From contig JAHITX010000034.1 in NCBI GenBank assembly GCA_018817425.1, forward strand, positions 62,001-126,000: a DNA stretch of 64,000 nucleotides, in the 5' to 3' direction. Below, one piece after another: positions 36,259 to 48,479 of the stretch (positions are counted from its first letter, which is position 1; every line of letters starts with the position of its first letter). The position numbers were made by a program, and so were the translations under genes. The notes under the pieces were generated by a model. The model saw only the letters and a list, made by a program, of their open reading frames with translations, was not told where the DNA came from and did not search any database. The DNA comes from Pseudomonadota bacterium. Its GTDB lineage: Bacteria; Desulfobacterota; Desulfobacteria; Desulfobacterales; RPRI01.

Positions 36259-39200
36259 GTTTTGCTCCTCTCCATTTTCCTTGTCACTTTTGACACTACT
36301 ACCTCCTCAACTGTAAATCGTTCCACGGTCTTTTGGAAGTTTTCAGACATATCGGCCAGGTTTGTTGCGATGGCCGTCAGCTCCTGCATCTTGCCAAGTA
36401 GCCTTTTGGAGCCTTCCGCCGACTGGGTGGCAGCGGTAGATGTGTCGGCAGCGATACCGCTGATCTTGTCAAGACTCTGGGAAACAGCATCGATGCTGTT
36501 CTTCTGATCGGCGGCGGCCTTCGAAATTTCCATTGATGTAGTGGATGTTACGTCAATAGAACGGTCAATATCCTTAAATGAGCTGGAGGTTAATTCGATG
36601 GAATCTTTCACCAGCCTGACATTACCGGCCATGGTCTTGATCGTTAGTGCCGTATCTTGCGTTTCGCCCATAACCGACTGGACAAGAGTCGATATCTTTT
36701 TTGCCTGCAATTTGCTGTCGGCAGACAAGGTCTTGACCTCTTCGGCAACAACAGCAAAACCCTTACCCTGCTTGCCGGCACGAACGGCCTCAATTGCGGC
36801 ATTGATGGCAAGTATATTTGTCTGGGTTGCAATATCCCGGATCACATCTACAATTTCCTGGATCTGTTCACTGCTTTTGCTAAGTGATTCAATCCTTCCT
36901 ACGGATTCATTTGAACCTTCAAGCATCAGGTCCGTGTTCTTGATCGTTTCTTCCATAGCTTTGCGGCCTTCGCCCGTTGCCTTAGTGGCTACTTCCGTAT
37001 GCTGGTTCATGCTTTCCGCCTGGGTCAGCGTATTGGATGCCGTTTTTCCAACTCCCTCGCTTTCGCTTGACGCCTCGACAATCTGTTGAGCCTGAGCCTT
37101 GGCACCCTCTGCTATCTGTTCAATAGTGCCGGAAAGCTGGGACAGGAGAGCATTCATTTCCTGGCCTGCACCGAGCGTCTTCTGAGATACTGTACCGATA
37201 TTTATACCTGCATTCCGGAGTTCCGAAACAATGCCTTTGAGACTTTCTATGGTGCTGTTTATACCGTCAACCATAGAAGCAAAATCTCCTACTGCATTAA
37301 CGTCTACCATCTGCGAGAGGTTGCCTTCGCCTACCATGGACATCACGGCATTAATGTTACCGATAATGCTGTTAAGGGTGTCCACCATGCCATTGATCGT
37401 ATTTTTTAATTCGAGCATTTCGCCACGGGCTTCAACCGTAATCTTTCGGGAAAGATCTCCTTCGAAAATTGCCATTGTGACCTTTGAAATACCCCGCACC
37501 TGCGAAGTAAGGCTTCCTGCCATGGCATTCACGTTATCGGTCAATTCCTTCCACGTGCCGGCTACACCTGGAACTATCGCCTGGCCGCCTAATTTTCCGT
37601 CGGTACCAACCTCCCGGGCCACACGGGTTACCTCGCCGGCAAAGATGTTGAGGTTGTCAACCATTTTGTTGATCGTGTTTTTTAACTCCTGAATCTCCCC
37701 CTGGGCCTCAACAGTGATCTTTTGGGAAAGTTCACCGTTTGCAACAGCGGTCGTGACAACGGCAATATTTCTGACCTGGCTGGTCAGATTGTCCGCCAGC
37801 ATGTTTACATTGTCAGTCAGTTCCTTCCATGTGCCGGCCACTCCCGGCACCTCAGCCTGTGCGCCCAGCTTGCCTTCCACTCCTACTTCTCTTGCCACCC
37901 TCGTAACCTCGCTTCCAAACAGATTGAGATTGTCAACCATGGAATTGAGAGTTCCTTTTAAGCCTGCAATCTCTCCCGATGCCTCAACAGTTATTTTCTG
38001 AGTTAAATCTCCTGCGCTTATGGCTGTGGCTACCATGGCTATGTTTCTTACCTGGTTGCTCAGATTGGCCGCCAGCATATTTACATTTTCTGTCAGTTCC
38101 TTCCATGTGCCGGCCACTCCCGGCACCGCAGCCTGTGCGCCCAGCTTGCCTTCAACTCCTACTTCTCTTGCCACACGCGTAACTTCGCTTCCAAACAGAT
38201 TGAGGTTGTCAACCATGGAATTGAGAGTTCCCTTTAAGCCTGCAATCTCTCCCGATGCCTCAACGGTTATCTTCTGGGTTAAATCTCCTGCGCTTATAGC
38301 TGTAGCTACCATGGCTATGTTTCTTACCTGGTTGCTCAGATTGGCCGCCAGCATATTTACATTTTCAGTCAGTTCCTTCCATGTGCCGGTTGCACCCGGA
38401 ACCTCAGCCTGACCGCCCAGCTTGCCTTCGCCGCCGACCTCTTTGGAAACCCTGGTTACTTCGCCCGCGAAAGTGCTTAATTGACCAACCATTGTGTTGA
38501 TCGTGTCTTTTAACTGCTGAATCTCACCGCTGGCCTCAACTGTTATCTTCTGAGTTAAATCTCCTGCGCTTATGGCTGTGGCTACCATGGCTATGTTTCT
38601 TACCTGGTTGCTCAGATTGGCCGCCAGCATATTGACATTTTCCGTCAGTTCTTTCCATGTACCGGTTGCACCCGGAACCTCAGCCTGACCACCCAGCTTA
38701 CCTTCGCCGCCGACCTCTTTGGAAACCCTGGTTACTTCGCCCGCGAAAGTGCTTAATTGATCAACCATTGTGTTGATCGTGTCTTTTAACTGCTGAATCT
38801 CACCGCTGGCCTCAACGGTTATCTTCCTGGTTAAATCACCCTGGGCTACACCTGTGGTCACTTCAGCTATGTTTCTAACCTGGCTGGTCAGATTGTCCGC
38901 CAGCATGTTTACATTATCTGTCAGATCCTTCCATGTGCCGGCCACCCCGAGCACTTCAGCCTGTGCGCCCAGCTTGCCTTCCACGCCTACTTCTCTTGCC
39001 ACCCTCGTAACCTCTGAAGCGAAACCGCTTAACTGATCAACCATTCGGTTGATAGTATCTTTCAACTGCAGGATCTCCCCCTGAGCCTCAACAGTGATCT
39101 TTTGGGAAAGCTCCCCGTTTGCAACAGCAGTCGTGACAACGGCAATATTGCGGACCTGATTGGTGAGATTGGCTGCCATCATGTTTACATTGTCCGTTAA

Positions 39201-40703
39201 TTCCTTCCATGTTCCGCCGACCCCCTTTACCTCTGCCTGGCCACCCAGCTTACCTTCGATACCAACCTCTTTCGAAACACGGGTTACTTCTGAGGCGAAG
39301 CTGCTCAACTGATCAACCATTCGGTTGATGGTATCTTTCAACTGCAGGATTTCCCCCTGAGCCTCAACTGTAATCTTCTGGGAGAGTTCGCCATTGGCAA
39401 CAGCAGTAGTGACAACGGCAATATTTCTAACCTGGCTGGTGAGGTTGGCCGCCATCATGTTTACATTGTCCGTTAATTCCTTCCATGTTCCGGCTACACT
39501 GGGAACCTCAGCCTGGCCACCCAGCTGCCCTTCGATGCCGACCTCTCTGGCCACACGGGTTACCTCGCCGGTGAAGGTGCTGAGGTTGTCAACCATCTTG
39601 TTTACCGTATTCTTCAATTCAAGGATCTCACCTTTTACATCAACGGTAACCTTCTGGGAGAGATCCCCGTTGGCAACAGCTGTTGTTACGACGGCAACAT
39701 TTCTGACCTGGCTGGTGAGGTTGGCCGCCATCATGTTTACATTGTCCGTTAATTCCTTCCATGTGCCGGCTACAGCGGGAACCTCTGCCTGGCCGCCCAG
39801 CTGCCCCTCGATACCAACCTCTCTGGCCACTCGAGCAACCTCGCTGGCGAAAGTATTGAGGTTGTCAACCATCTTATTTACCGTATTCTTCAATTCAAGG
39901 ATTTCGCCTTTTGCCTCAACAGTGATCTTCTGGGAAAGCTCCCCGTTGGCAACAGCAGTAGTTACAACGGCAATATTGCGGACCTGATTGGTGAGGTTAG
40001 CCGCCATCATATTGACGTTTTCCGTTAATTCCTTCCATGTACCGCCAACCCCCTGCACTTCTGCCTGACCGCCAAGCTTTCCATCGGTGCCGACTTCTCT
40101 GGCCACACGGGTTACCTCTGAGGCAAAGCTGCTTAACTGGTCGACCATCATGTTGACTCTGTTGCCGATTTTTAAGAATTCACCTTTCAATTGCCTTCCA
40201 TCGATTTCCAAAGCCATTTTATTTGAAAGGTTTCCCTCGGCAACACTGCTGATAACACGGCCGAATTCTTCTGTAGGTTGGACGAGATAATTTATGAAAG
40301 AATTTACTGATTCAACACTGGTCCTCCATGAACCGGTTACCGGTCCGATCGCGATACGCTCTGATACCTTCCCTTCATGACCGATAATCTCACTTATACG
40401 TACAAAATCATCGGATAACCTCCTGTTTAATTCAATAACATCGTTAAACACATCGGCAATATCGGCCATGATGCCACCGTGTCGGTCAAAATCCAGCCTT
40501 ACGTTAAAATCACCTGCTCTTACAGCCTTGAGAGCGTTTAATAACATCTTCAAACTATTATCAGCAGTATTGAGCTGGTTTGGTGTGTCTTTGCCTGAGT
40601 TATTGATAAAGTCAACCTCGCCCGCAGCAACATCGTTATTTTCTTCTTTATCCGGAAAGAAAACAGATCTTCCGGGCTTGCGTTCCTTTTTTATAGCTTT
40701 CAT
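36255..40703 (-). CDS. Giant soluble poly-HAMP methyl-accepting chemotaxis protein
   Basis: 1482 residues with no membrane segment or periplasmic domain. Residues 50-220 are HAMP-like. From Gly221 to about 1140 there are ten tandem 92-residue units, each starting GTWKELT, with repeated [25 protein letters not shown] and INKMVDQL segments (paired HAMP domains). Residues about 1190-1470 form the kinase-control hairpin, with tip [20 protein letters not shown], which deviates from the common LLALNAAIEAARAGE. The unit sequence resembles the HAMP arrays of fungal group III histidine kinases (Nik1/OS-1). The receptor likely sits in a cytoplasmic array with CheA and CheW and may sense osmotic or intracellular cues. 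Units 7 and 8 are almost identical, pointing to recent unequal recombination. Confidence 0.92.
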   Translation of the reverse strand: MKAIKKERKPGRSVFFPDKEENNDVAAGEVDFINNSGKDTPNQLNTADNSLKMLLNALKAVRAGDFNVRLDFDRHGGIMADIADVFNDVIELNRRLSDDFVRISEIIGHEGKVSERIAIGPVTGSWRTSVESVNSFINYLVQPTEEFGRVISSVAEGNLSNKMALEIDGRQLKGEFLKIGNRVNMMVDQLSSFASEVTRVAREVGTDGKLGGQAEVQGVGGTWKELTENVNMMAANLTNQVRNIAVVTTAVANGELSQKITVEAKGEILELKNTVNKMVDNLNTFASEVARVAREVGIEGQLGGQAEVPAVAGTWKELTDNVNMMAANLTSQVRNVAVVTTAVANGDLSQKVTVDVKGEILELKNTVNKMVDNLSTFTGEVTRVAREVGIEGQLGGQAEVPSVAGTWKELTDNVNMMAANLTSQVRNIAVVTTAVANGELSQKITVEAQGEILQLKDTINRMVDQLSSFASEVTRVSKEVGIEGKLGGQAEVKGVGGTWKELTDNVNMMAANLTNQVRNIAVVTTAVANGELSQKITVEAQGEILQLKDTINRMVDQLSGFASEVTRVAREVGVEGKLGAQAEVLGVAGTWKDLTDNVNMLADNLTSQVRNIAEVTTGVAQGDLTRKITVEASGEIQQLKDTINTMVDQLSTFAGEVTRVSKEVGGEGKLGGQAEVPGATGTWKELTENVNMLAANLSNQVRNIAMVATAISAGDLTQKITVEASGEIQQLKDTINTMVGQLSTFAGEVTRVSKEVGGEGKLGGQAEVPGATGTWKELTENVNMLAANLSNQVRNIAMVATAISAGDLTQKITVEASGEIAGLKGTLNSMVDNLNLFGSEVTRVAREVGVEGKLGAQAAVPGVAGTWKELTENVNMLAANLSNQVRNIAMVATAISAGDLTQKITVEASGEIAGLKGTLNSMVDNLNLFGSEVTRVAREVGVEGKLGAQAEVPGVAGTWKELTDNVNMLADNLTSQVRNIAVVTTAVANGELSQKITVEAQGEIQELKNTINKMVDNLNIFAGEVTRVAREVGTDGKLGGQAIVPGVAGTWKELTDNVNAMAGSLTSQVRGISKVTMAIFEGDLSRKITVEARGEMLELKNTINGMVDTLNSIIGNINAVMSMVGEGNLSQMVDVNAVGDFASMVDGINSTIESLKGIVSELRNAGINIGTVSQKTLGAGQEMNALLSQLSGTIEQIAEGAKAQAQQIVEASSESEGVGKTASNTLTQAESMNQHTEVATKATGEGRKAMEETIKNTDLMLEGSNESVGRIESLSKSSEQIQEIVDVIRDIATQTNILAINAAIEAVRAGKQGKGFAVVAEEVKTLSADSKLQAKKISTLVQSVMGETQDTALTIKTMAGNVRLVKDSIELTSSSFKDIDRSIDVTSTTSMEISKAAADQKNSIDAVSQSLDKISGIAADTSTAATQSAEGSKRLLGKMQELTAIATNLADMSENFQKTVERFTVEEVVVSKVTRKMERSKT
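37284..40043 (-). repeat. Ten-copy 276-bp intragenic tandem repeat (HAMP array)
   Basis: The DNA encoding the receptor's GTWKELT units repeats with a strict 276-base period over about 2.76 kb. Adjacent units near 37980-38120 and 38256-38396 are nearly identical at the nucleotide level, while outer units have diverged more. The copy number may vary between strains. Confidence 0.9.
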
Positions 40704-40724
40704 AATATTTCCCTTCTTTTCTAA

Positions 40725-41540
40725 TTAGAGCGTTAAGTTTGACTTTTTTATTGAATCCGCAATTTTCTTATAGGCCTTACCGGCCTTACTTTTTGGTGCA
40801 TAATGAGAGATCGGAGTCCCTTTTTGTTGTGATTTAAAAATCTCCGGCGATTCCGGAACAACAAATACAGACTTGAACATTCTTACCAGCATTTTCTTGA
40901 TCTGGCGGGATGGGTTATCGCCGTGTAATATTCTTTCTAGTGGGTCTTGCCCAACATATCGGGTCAGAATAATCGTAATCTTATTAAAATGATGACCGGT
41001 ATTGCGCTTGACATCAAGAAATACGGTTTTGAGATTGTCAATGGCTTCGACGGAAAAAATACCGGGATCAAAAGGTATGATCATGTGATCTGCAGCAACA
41101 AAACAGTTCATCAGCAGTAGTCCTGAGCTGGGAGGCGTATCAATCAGAATGTAATCATACAAAGATTGGACATCCCGGATTAACGTACGGAGTAAAGTAA
41201 TTTTTTCCTTAGTGCTTTGAATACTTACTTCGGCAGCAGAGAGATCCCATTCGGATGGCGCGAGGTGGAGATTTTTTACATCCGTTTCCAGTATTATATT
41301 TTTTAACGGGACATCTTCGTGTCCATCGCACAGACCAAGAATTGAATCATATATCGTGTGCTTTAACGTCAGTTTATCTATACCAATTCCAGAAGTTGCG
41401 CTTGCCTGCGGGTCAAAATCGATTAAGAGGACCTTGCTACCGCCTTTGGCCAAAAACCCGGCAATACTCAAACAGGAAGTTGTTTTACCCGTACCGCCCT
41501 TGTAGTTGGCAAAAGCAATGCATTCTCCGATTTCAGACAT
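40725..41540 (-). CDS. ParA/MinD-family ATPase of the chemosensory cluster
   Basis: 271 residues with the deviant Walker A ANYKGGTGKTTS (signature Lys14, Lys19), LLIDFDPQAS, the YILIDTPPSSG Walker B region and DQDPL-type C-terminal part. No parB or parS-like site is near, so it is not the chromosomal partition ATPase. ParA homologues in chemotaxis operons (PpfA in Rhodobacter, ParC in Vibrio) position and segregate cytoplasmic or polar receptor arrays. Here it is the first gene of the operon, 21 bases before the soluble receptor, which fits that role well. The promoter of the whole operon should lie directly upstream. Confidence 0.88.
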   Translation of the reverse strand: MSEIGECIAFANYKGGTGKTTSCLSIAGFLAKGGSKVLLIDFDPQASATSGIGIDKLTLKHTIYDSILGLCDGHEDVPLKNIILETDVKNLHLAPSEWDLSAAEVSIQSTKEKITLLRTLIRDVQSLYDYILIDTPPSSGLLLMNCFVAADHMIIPFDPGIFSVEAIDNLKTVFLDVKRNTGHHFNKITIILTRYVGQDPLERILHGDNPSRQIKKMLVRMFKSVFVVPESPEIFKSQQKGTPISHYAPKSKAGKAYKKIADSIKKSNLTL

Positions 41541-41755
41541 ATGTATACCTTTCGTGTTTTCTTTTTTCGGTAGCGTAAATATTAATAAAAACTATTGATT
41601 GATCGGGCTTATATATATTTAGTCTATGCCAGCGGAACCAGGATATGCAAAGGATATGCCTTGATATATTATAGCTTATAGCTTATTGGTATATGTATAG
41701 ATTCGATTAATTATGGAAAACACGCGGTTTGTGCGGAGTTATAAAAAAAGGGGGA

Positions 41756-41829
41756 AACGCCAATTGGTTGACACTATCTGAAATTAGGTGGGAACGCCAA
41801 TTGCTTGACACTATCTGAAATTTGGCTAA
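41756..41829. repeat. Two 37-bp direct repeats between parA-like gene and ligA
   Basis: The string AACGCCAATTG starts at 41756 and again at 41793; each is followed by G/CTTGACACTATCTGAAATT. The units are nearly identical and tandem. They lie just after the ligA stop codon (minus strand) and upstream of the operon's first gene. They could be remnants of a mobile-element end or tandem binding sites. Confidence 0.75.
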
Positions 41830-41832
41830 ATA

Positions 41833-43875
<2,043 letters not shown>

Positions 43876-44127
43876 TTATTTAGGGACGGCAAGTGCTGAG
43901 AGCTCATCTTTAACTTCATCAATGATTTCATAAAACCACATAAGATCTTCAATTGTAAGACGGCCTGCCTTACGCTGGCTTTCATTTCCGTCTTTTTTAA
44001 TAAATATTCTCGGGCCTATCTGAAGTTTTGCTTCACCTTCTCCATAACGATTTATGGAAACAACAAGGCCTGTTTCCTCACATCTCCACTGTTTTAATAT
44101 TTTGTCCATATCAGGATCAAAAGGCAT
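43876..44127 (-). CDS. Small conserved-type hypothetical protein
   Basis: I start at MPFDPDMDKILK, because GGAGG lies about seven bases before it and actually overlaps the upstream ATG. The 83-residue product is soluble and charged, with LKQWRCEETGLVVSINRYGE, a beta-rich core and the C-terminal helix EDLMWFYEIIDEVKDELSA. I do not recognise a named family. It lies directly upstream of ligA on the same strand (18-base gap), so the two are likely co-transcribed. Confidence 0.7.
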   Translation of the reverse strand: MPFDPDMDKILKQWRCEETGLVVSINRYGEGEAKLQIGPRIFIKKDGNESQRKAGRLTIEDLMWFYEIIDEVKDELSALAVPK

Positions 44128-44196
44128 TTTATCCTCCATTTGTTTATTGTTTGAAAATAGCTCGTTTGATAATACTTAATAAAACATAAATTATCA

Positions 44197-44383
44197 GTAA
44201 CTACTCAGGTTGTTAGGTTCACGGTTCACAGTTGATTGTTTTGAGCTCTTCATATTTCTTGAGATAGTTGATGAACCCACGAACGGAAATACGGGTTCGT
44301 CTGATTTGCTCGTAAACATCTTTAAATTCGCAGCTCTCTAACCTTGAACCGTGAACCCTTGAACTGTGAACCTTAGTAGTTAC
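44197..44383. repeat. 187-bp imperfect inverted repeat (MITE/REP-like)
   Basis: Perfect 9-bp ends (GTAACTACT at 44197-44205, complement at 44375-44383) continue inward into GGTTCACGGTTCA-type complementary tracts. The right arm has two tandem GAACxGTGAACC motifs. It fills the space between glyS and the 83-residue gene. No gene is inside. It could fold as a large stem in either transcript. Confidence 0.7.
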
Positions 44384-44388
44384 AATTT

Positions 44389-46470
44389 TCACACTTTTGA
44401 AAAATCTGCAAATAATGCAAAAAGATCGGAAATAGATCTTAGCAATGCTATTCGGTTGTTACGGATATTTTCATCTTCGGCCATTACTAAAACGCCATCA
44501 AAAAAATCATCAACAGGGTTTTTAAGAGACGCAATATCAAGCAGGGCCTGGTCATAAAATCCTTTCTCAAGATTATCCGATACTTTCATTTTTATATCTT
44601 TATATGCAGCAAATAAAGCCGATTCACAATCTTTTTCAAACAGTCTTTCGTTAACATCACTTTTGCAGTCGGCACTTTTGGGGGCTGATTTTCTGATGAT
44701 ATTGACAACTCTTTTAAATGCTATTGCAAGCTGCTCAAAGCCTGGGTCAGCTTTAAGTTTTTCAAGCGCTTTTGTGCGTTGCCATACATCAGGCACATGG
44801 TTTGCGGAAATATCAACTATTGCCGATATCACATTTTTTGAATAGCCTTCTTCTGCAAGCAGGTGTGATATACGGCCTTGCAAAAAACTATAGACATTAT
44901 CAGCTGTACTACTATTATCTGTGGTATCTTTAATTTCAAACAGTGAGAGGCTTTTTTCAATCAGGCTTCTTAATGAGAATAAAAACCCTTTATCAAGCAT
45001 TATCTGAATTATTCCGATTCCCTGTCTTCTTAATGCATAAGGATCTGAAGCTCCGGTAGGTATAAGTCCTGCTGAAAAACAGCCGCAAATCGAATCCATC
45101 TTATCTGCTATTGCTACTATTGCACCAATTGTAGTTTCCGGAAGCTTTCCGCCTGAATATGCTGGCCTGTAATGTTCTTCAATAGCAATAGCCACATTAT
45201 TTTCTTCCCCTGCCTTTGCAGCATATATTCTTCCCATGATACCCTGAAGTTTTGGAAATTCGCCTACTATATGGCTGACCAGATCGGCCTTGCATAGCCT
45301 GGCAGCTCTTACTGTTTGCTTTATTAATAGCGGGTCATCAGATATCTCATCAGCAAGATATTTGCCCAATTTTTCAATTCTTTGGGTTTTTTCGTACATG
45401 GTGCCGAGTTTTGCCTGAAAAAGAACGCCTTTTAGTTTTTCAACCCAGTCATCGGGAGAAATTTTAATATCGCTTTTGTAAAAAAACCGGGCGTCTTCCA
45501 GGCGGGCTCTTAAAACTCTTTCATGGCCTTTAGCGACTACCTGCATATTTTTGGCCTGTGTATTATTGACGGCAATAAAATTCGGCAAAAGCCTGTTATT
45601 GGTATCAATAATTGCGAAATACTTCTGATGTTCGCGCATTGAATTTATCAGCACCTCATCCGGCACTTCAAGATAAGATCTGTCAAAGCTTCCGGCAACC
45701 GCTACGGGATACTCAACAAGATTGGTGACAATATTCACAAGTTCATCATCGCATAAAACATTACCATCAAGATTTTTTGCAATTTCTGCGATCTGGTTTT
45801 TAATATCAGCTTTTCTTTCATTGATGTCTGCAAGTACGAAGGCGTCTTTTAATTTATTGATATATTCATCCGGATCAGATAATCTTATTTTGTCGGGAGA
45901 TAAAAAACGATGGCCGAAAGTATTTCTTGAACTTTTGATATTGCCAATATCAAAAGAGATAACCTGCCCGCCTAAAAGAGCGACTATAGACTGAATGGGT
46001 CTTGCAAATTTGATATCAAGATCCGCCCATTTCATAACTTTTGGAAAAGGAATATGTAAAATAACCTGTGGAAGTATTTTATTTAAAACTGCTTTGGTTT
46101 TGATTCCGGATTCTGTTTTGACTGCACAAAGATAAGACCCTTTATCAGTTTGCTTTACGCTGATTGCTTTTGGGCTGATATCCATTTTTTCTGCAAATTT
46201 TTTGCCGGCCATTGTAAGCTGTCCGTTTTCATCGAATCCTATTTTTTCCGGAGGCCCGTTAATTTCTGTAGTAAGAGAATCCTGTTTTGCAGAAACATCA
46301 TAAACAAATATTGAAAGTCTTCTCGGAGTTCCAAATGTTTTTAATTTACCATGTTTGATTCTTTCTTCGGTCAGTCTTTGTGCAAGAATAGCAGAAAGTG
46401 CGCTAAGCGCCGGTTCGATATAGCCTGCAGGAATTTCTTCCATTCCAATTTCAAGTAACAGTGTTTCCAT
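44389..46470 (-). CDS. glyS: Glycyl-tRNA synthetase beta subunit
   Basis: 693 residues, typical length. It begins METLLLEIGMEEIPAGYI, then has FGTPRRLSIFV, PKVMKWADLDIKFARP, EYPVAVAGSFDRSYLEVPDE, MREHQKYFA and the HD-like motif region (LVSHIVGEFPKLQGIMGRIY, GASDPYALRRQG), ending in the DALR-like anticodon-binding domain. It binds tRNA-Gly in the alpha2-beta2 enzyme used by many bacteria. glyQ is directly upstream on the same strand. Confidence 0.97.
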   Translation of the reverse strand: METLLLEIGMEEIPAGYIEPALSALSAILAQRLTEERIKHGKLKTFGTPRRLSIFVYDVSAKQDSLTTEINGPPEKIGFDENGQLTMAGKKFAEKMDISPKAISVKQTDKGSYLCAVKTESGIKTKAVLNKILPQVILHIPFPKVMKWADLDIKFARPIQSIVALLGGQVISFDIGNIKSSRNTFGHRFLSPDKIRLSDPDEYINKLKDAFVLADINERKADIKNQIAEIAKNLDGNVLCDDELVNIVTNLVEYPVAVAGSFDRSYLEVPDEVLINSMREHQKYFAIIDTNNRLLPNFIAVNNTQAKNMQVVAKGHERVLRARLEDARFFYKSDIKISPDDWVEKLKGVLFQAKLGTMYEKTQRIEKLGKYLADEISDDPLLIKQTVRAARLCKADLVSHIVGEFPKLQGIMGRIYAAKAGEENNVAIAIEEHYRPAYSGGKLPETTIGAIVAIADKMDSICGCFSAGLIPTGASDPYALRRQGIGIIQIMLDKGFLFSLRSLIEKSLSLFEIKDTTDNSSTADNVYSFLQGRISHLLAEEGYSKNVISAIVDISANHVPDVWQRTKALEKLKADPGFEQLAIAFKRVVNIIRKSAPKSADCKSDVNERLFEKDCESALFAAYKDIKMKVSDNLEKGFYDQALLDIASLKNPVDDFFDGVLVMAEDENIRNNRIALLRSISDLFALFADFSKV

Positions 46471-46540
46471 TTTTACCTCGGTTTACCAAAAACTATAAAT
46501 ATTAAAGACTCATTATAAGCCTGTAAAAAATTTGCAATTA

Positions 46541-47410
46541 TTATTTTTTAAGCAAAGGAAAACCCATAGCTTCTCTTTGCTTTAAGTATTCTTCCGCACA
46601 TGCACGAGCAAGGTTTCTGATCCTTGCTATGTAACCGGTTCTTTCCGTAACACTGATTGCTCCGCGGGCGTCAAGAAGGTTAAAGGTATGCGAACACTTA
46701 AGGCAGTACTCATAAGCAGGAATAACAAGTGATTCTTTAATTATTTTTAAAGATTCCGCTTCATACTGGGCAAAAAGATTGTGCAGAAAATTAATATCGG
46801 CTTTTTCGAAATTATAAGTCGATTGTTCCACTTCCTGATGATGATAAATATCTCCATAACTGATAGAATCATTCCATTTAAGGTTATAGACATTATCAAC
46901 TTCCTGCAAATACATTGCTATTCTTTCCAGCCCATATGTAATTTCAACAGAGATCGGATGAAGATCTATGCTTCCTGCTATCTGGAAATATGTAAATTGT
47001 GTTATTTCCATTCCATCCAGCCATACTTCCCATCCAAGGCCTGAAGCGCCGAGGGTAGGGGATTCCCAGTCATCTTCAACAAATCTTATGTCATGATCAA
47101 GTGGGTTTATGCCAAGGGCTTTTAAACTCATAAGATACTGCTGTTGAACATCAGAAGGAGAAGGCTTGAGTATTACCTGATACTGATAGTAATGTTGAAG
47201 TCTGTTTGGGTTTTCCCCGTACCGGCCGTCAGTTGGGCGCCTGGAAGGTTGAACATAGGCAGCATTCCATGGCTCCGGTCCCAAAGATTTTAATAAAGTG
47301 GCAGGATGAAAAGTACCCGCACCCACTTCCAAATCATATGATTGTATAAGTGCACAGCCTTTGCGTGACCAGAACTTTTGCAAAGACAGAATTATATCTT
47401 GAAAATTCAT
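46541..47410 (-). CDS. glyQ: Glycyl-tRNA synthetase alpha subunit
   Basis: 289 residues, full length. It has the family start [58 protein letters not shown] and [14 protein letters not shown]. It carries the class II catalytic site for glycyl-adenylate formation and works with GlyS. It lies 16 bases after the GHMP kinase gene and 70 before glyS. Confidence 0.97.
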   Translation of the reverse strand: MNFQDIILSLQKFWSRKGCALIQSYDLEVGAGTFHPATLLKSLGPEPWNAAYVQPSRRPTDGRYGENPNRLQHYYQYQVILKPSPSDVQQQYLMSLKALGINPLDHDIRFVEDDWESPTLGASGLGWEVWLDGMEITQFTYFQIAGSIDLHPISVEITYGLERIAMYLQEVDNVYNLKWNDSISYGDIYHHQEVEQSTYNFEKADINFLHNLFAQYEAESLKIIKESLVIPAYEYCLKCSHTFNLLDARGAISVTERTGYIARIRNLARACAEEYLKQREAMGFPLLKK

Positions 47411-47426
47411 ATTTTTTTACCTCTTA

Positions 47427-48479
47427 TTAGTTTATCAGCAAACCTTCTGGGTCCGGTTCAATATCGAGTAAGCATGCTTCTTTTCTTTGCGAAAGTACGG
47501 ACTCCCATTTAGGCTTTAATTTTTCAATATCGGAAATTTCCCCTATAGCCCATATACAGCCTCCGCCTCCGGCACCTGTAAATCTTGCTCCACAGTTATT
47601 GCTTACAGCTGCTTTAACAAGCTTTCGGCCGATATCATCTAAAACATCCGGCGTCATTTTTTTTCTTATAGCAGTCTCTTGATTCATAAGTAAAGCAGCA
47701 TCATGAAATTTATAATTTGATAATGCATCAACAAAACTATTTGTGCATGCCACTATGTCATCCCATAGATTTCGGTATTTGCCGGAAACAAACTGATTAA
47801 CCCATATGCCGTTTATGTTTTTTGATTCATGCGGAATACCGCAATAGGCTAAAAGCAGATTCTTTTTGAAATCTTTGAAAAATTTATTGTTAAATATGCT
47901 CCTTTTTTTATAAGGAGCCCCATCTGACCCATCTTTCCAGTACCATGCATTAATACCTCCGAAAGCTGCTGCAAGTTGATCCTGCAAACCACACGGCACA
48001 CCGGCAACACTTTGTTCGATTGAATGCGCAAGCAAAACAATTTGCTGCTTTGACAATGCTTTTTTGCCTGTTTTTTCATGTAATTTTGAAAGCACTGCTA
48101 TAAGTGCCACGGCAGCAGATGATGATCCGCCTAAAGCACTTCTTGGGGGAGATGAAGAGTTAATTGAAATATGGACTCCGTCAGCTCTGAAAAATGATGC
48201 AATCGCAAACATAAGCCCAAGCGGGTGGTTGAAAGGTGCTTTTTCTATAGGAAATACTGCGCTTTTAAAACCGCGTGAAGAAACTTTTATCTTTCCTTTG
48301 TCAAATGGATGAAGATGCACTCTGGTTCTTAAATTAACAGCAATATTAAATGTGCATGGGTTAAGATGCATCAGAGGATAATGAAATGTACTTATATCTA
48401 AAGTTCCGCCCATATCAATACGGCAGGGCACCGAAGCTTCGGCATGTTCCGAATTTAATAGTTTGCTAAAATTATTCAT
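47427..48479 (-). CDS. GHMP-family sugar kinase
   Basis: 350 residues. GHMP superfamily motifs are clear: an N-terminal substrate segment PCRIDMGGTLDIS, the ATP-binding PPRSALGGSSSAAVAL and the C-terminal GARFTGAGGGGCIWA. It also has HSIEQSVAGVPCGLQDQLAAAFGG. Closest in pattern to galactokinase-like and D-glycero-D-manno-heptose 7-phosphate kinase (HddA)-like enzymes that phosphorylate a sugar with ATP; the exact sugar is unknown, and no heptose operon is adjacent. It overlaps recO by 8 bases, so it is embedded in a housekeeping transcript. Confidence 0.85.
   Translation of the reverse strand: MNNFSKLLNSEHAEASVPCRIDMGGTLDISTFHYPLMHLNPCTFNIAVNLRTRVHLHPFDKGKIKVSSRGFKSAVFPIEKAPFNHPLGLMFAIASFFRADGVHISINSSSPPRSALGGSSSAAVALIAVLSKLHEKTGKKALSKQQIVLLAHSIEQSVAGVPCGLQDQLAAAFGGINAWYWKDGSDGAPYKKRSIFNNKFFKDFKKNLLLAYCGIPHESKNINGIWVNQFVSGKYRNLWDDIVACTNSFVDALSNYKFHDAALLMNQETAIRKKMTPDVLDDIGRKLVKAAVSNNCGARFTGAGGGGCIWAIGEISDIEKLKPKWESVLSQRKEACLLDIEPDPEGLLIN

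Noticed and set aside
37231-40290. Many plus-strand frames opposite the poly-HAMP receptor
   Set aside because: They repeat every 276 bases exactly with the receptor units and are antisense artefacts of the repeat.
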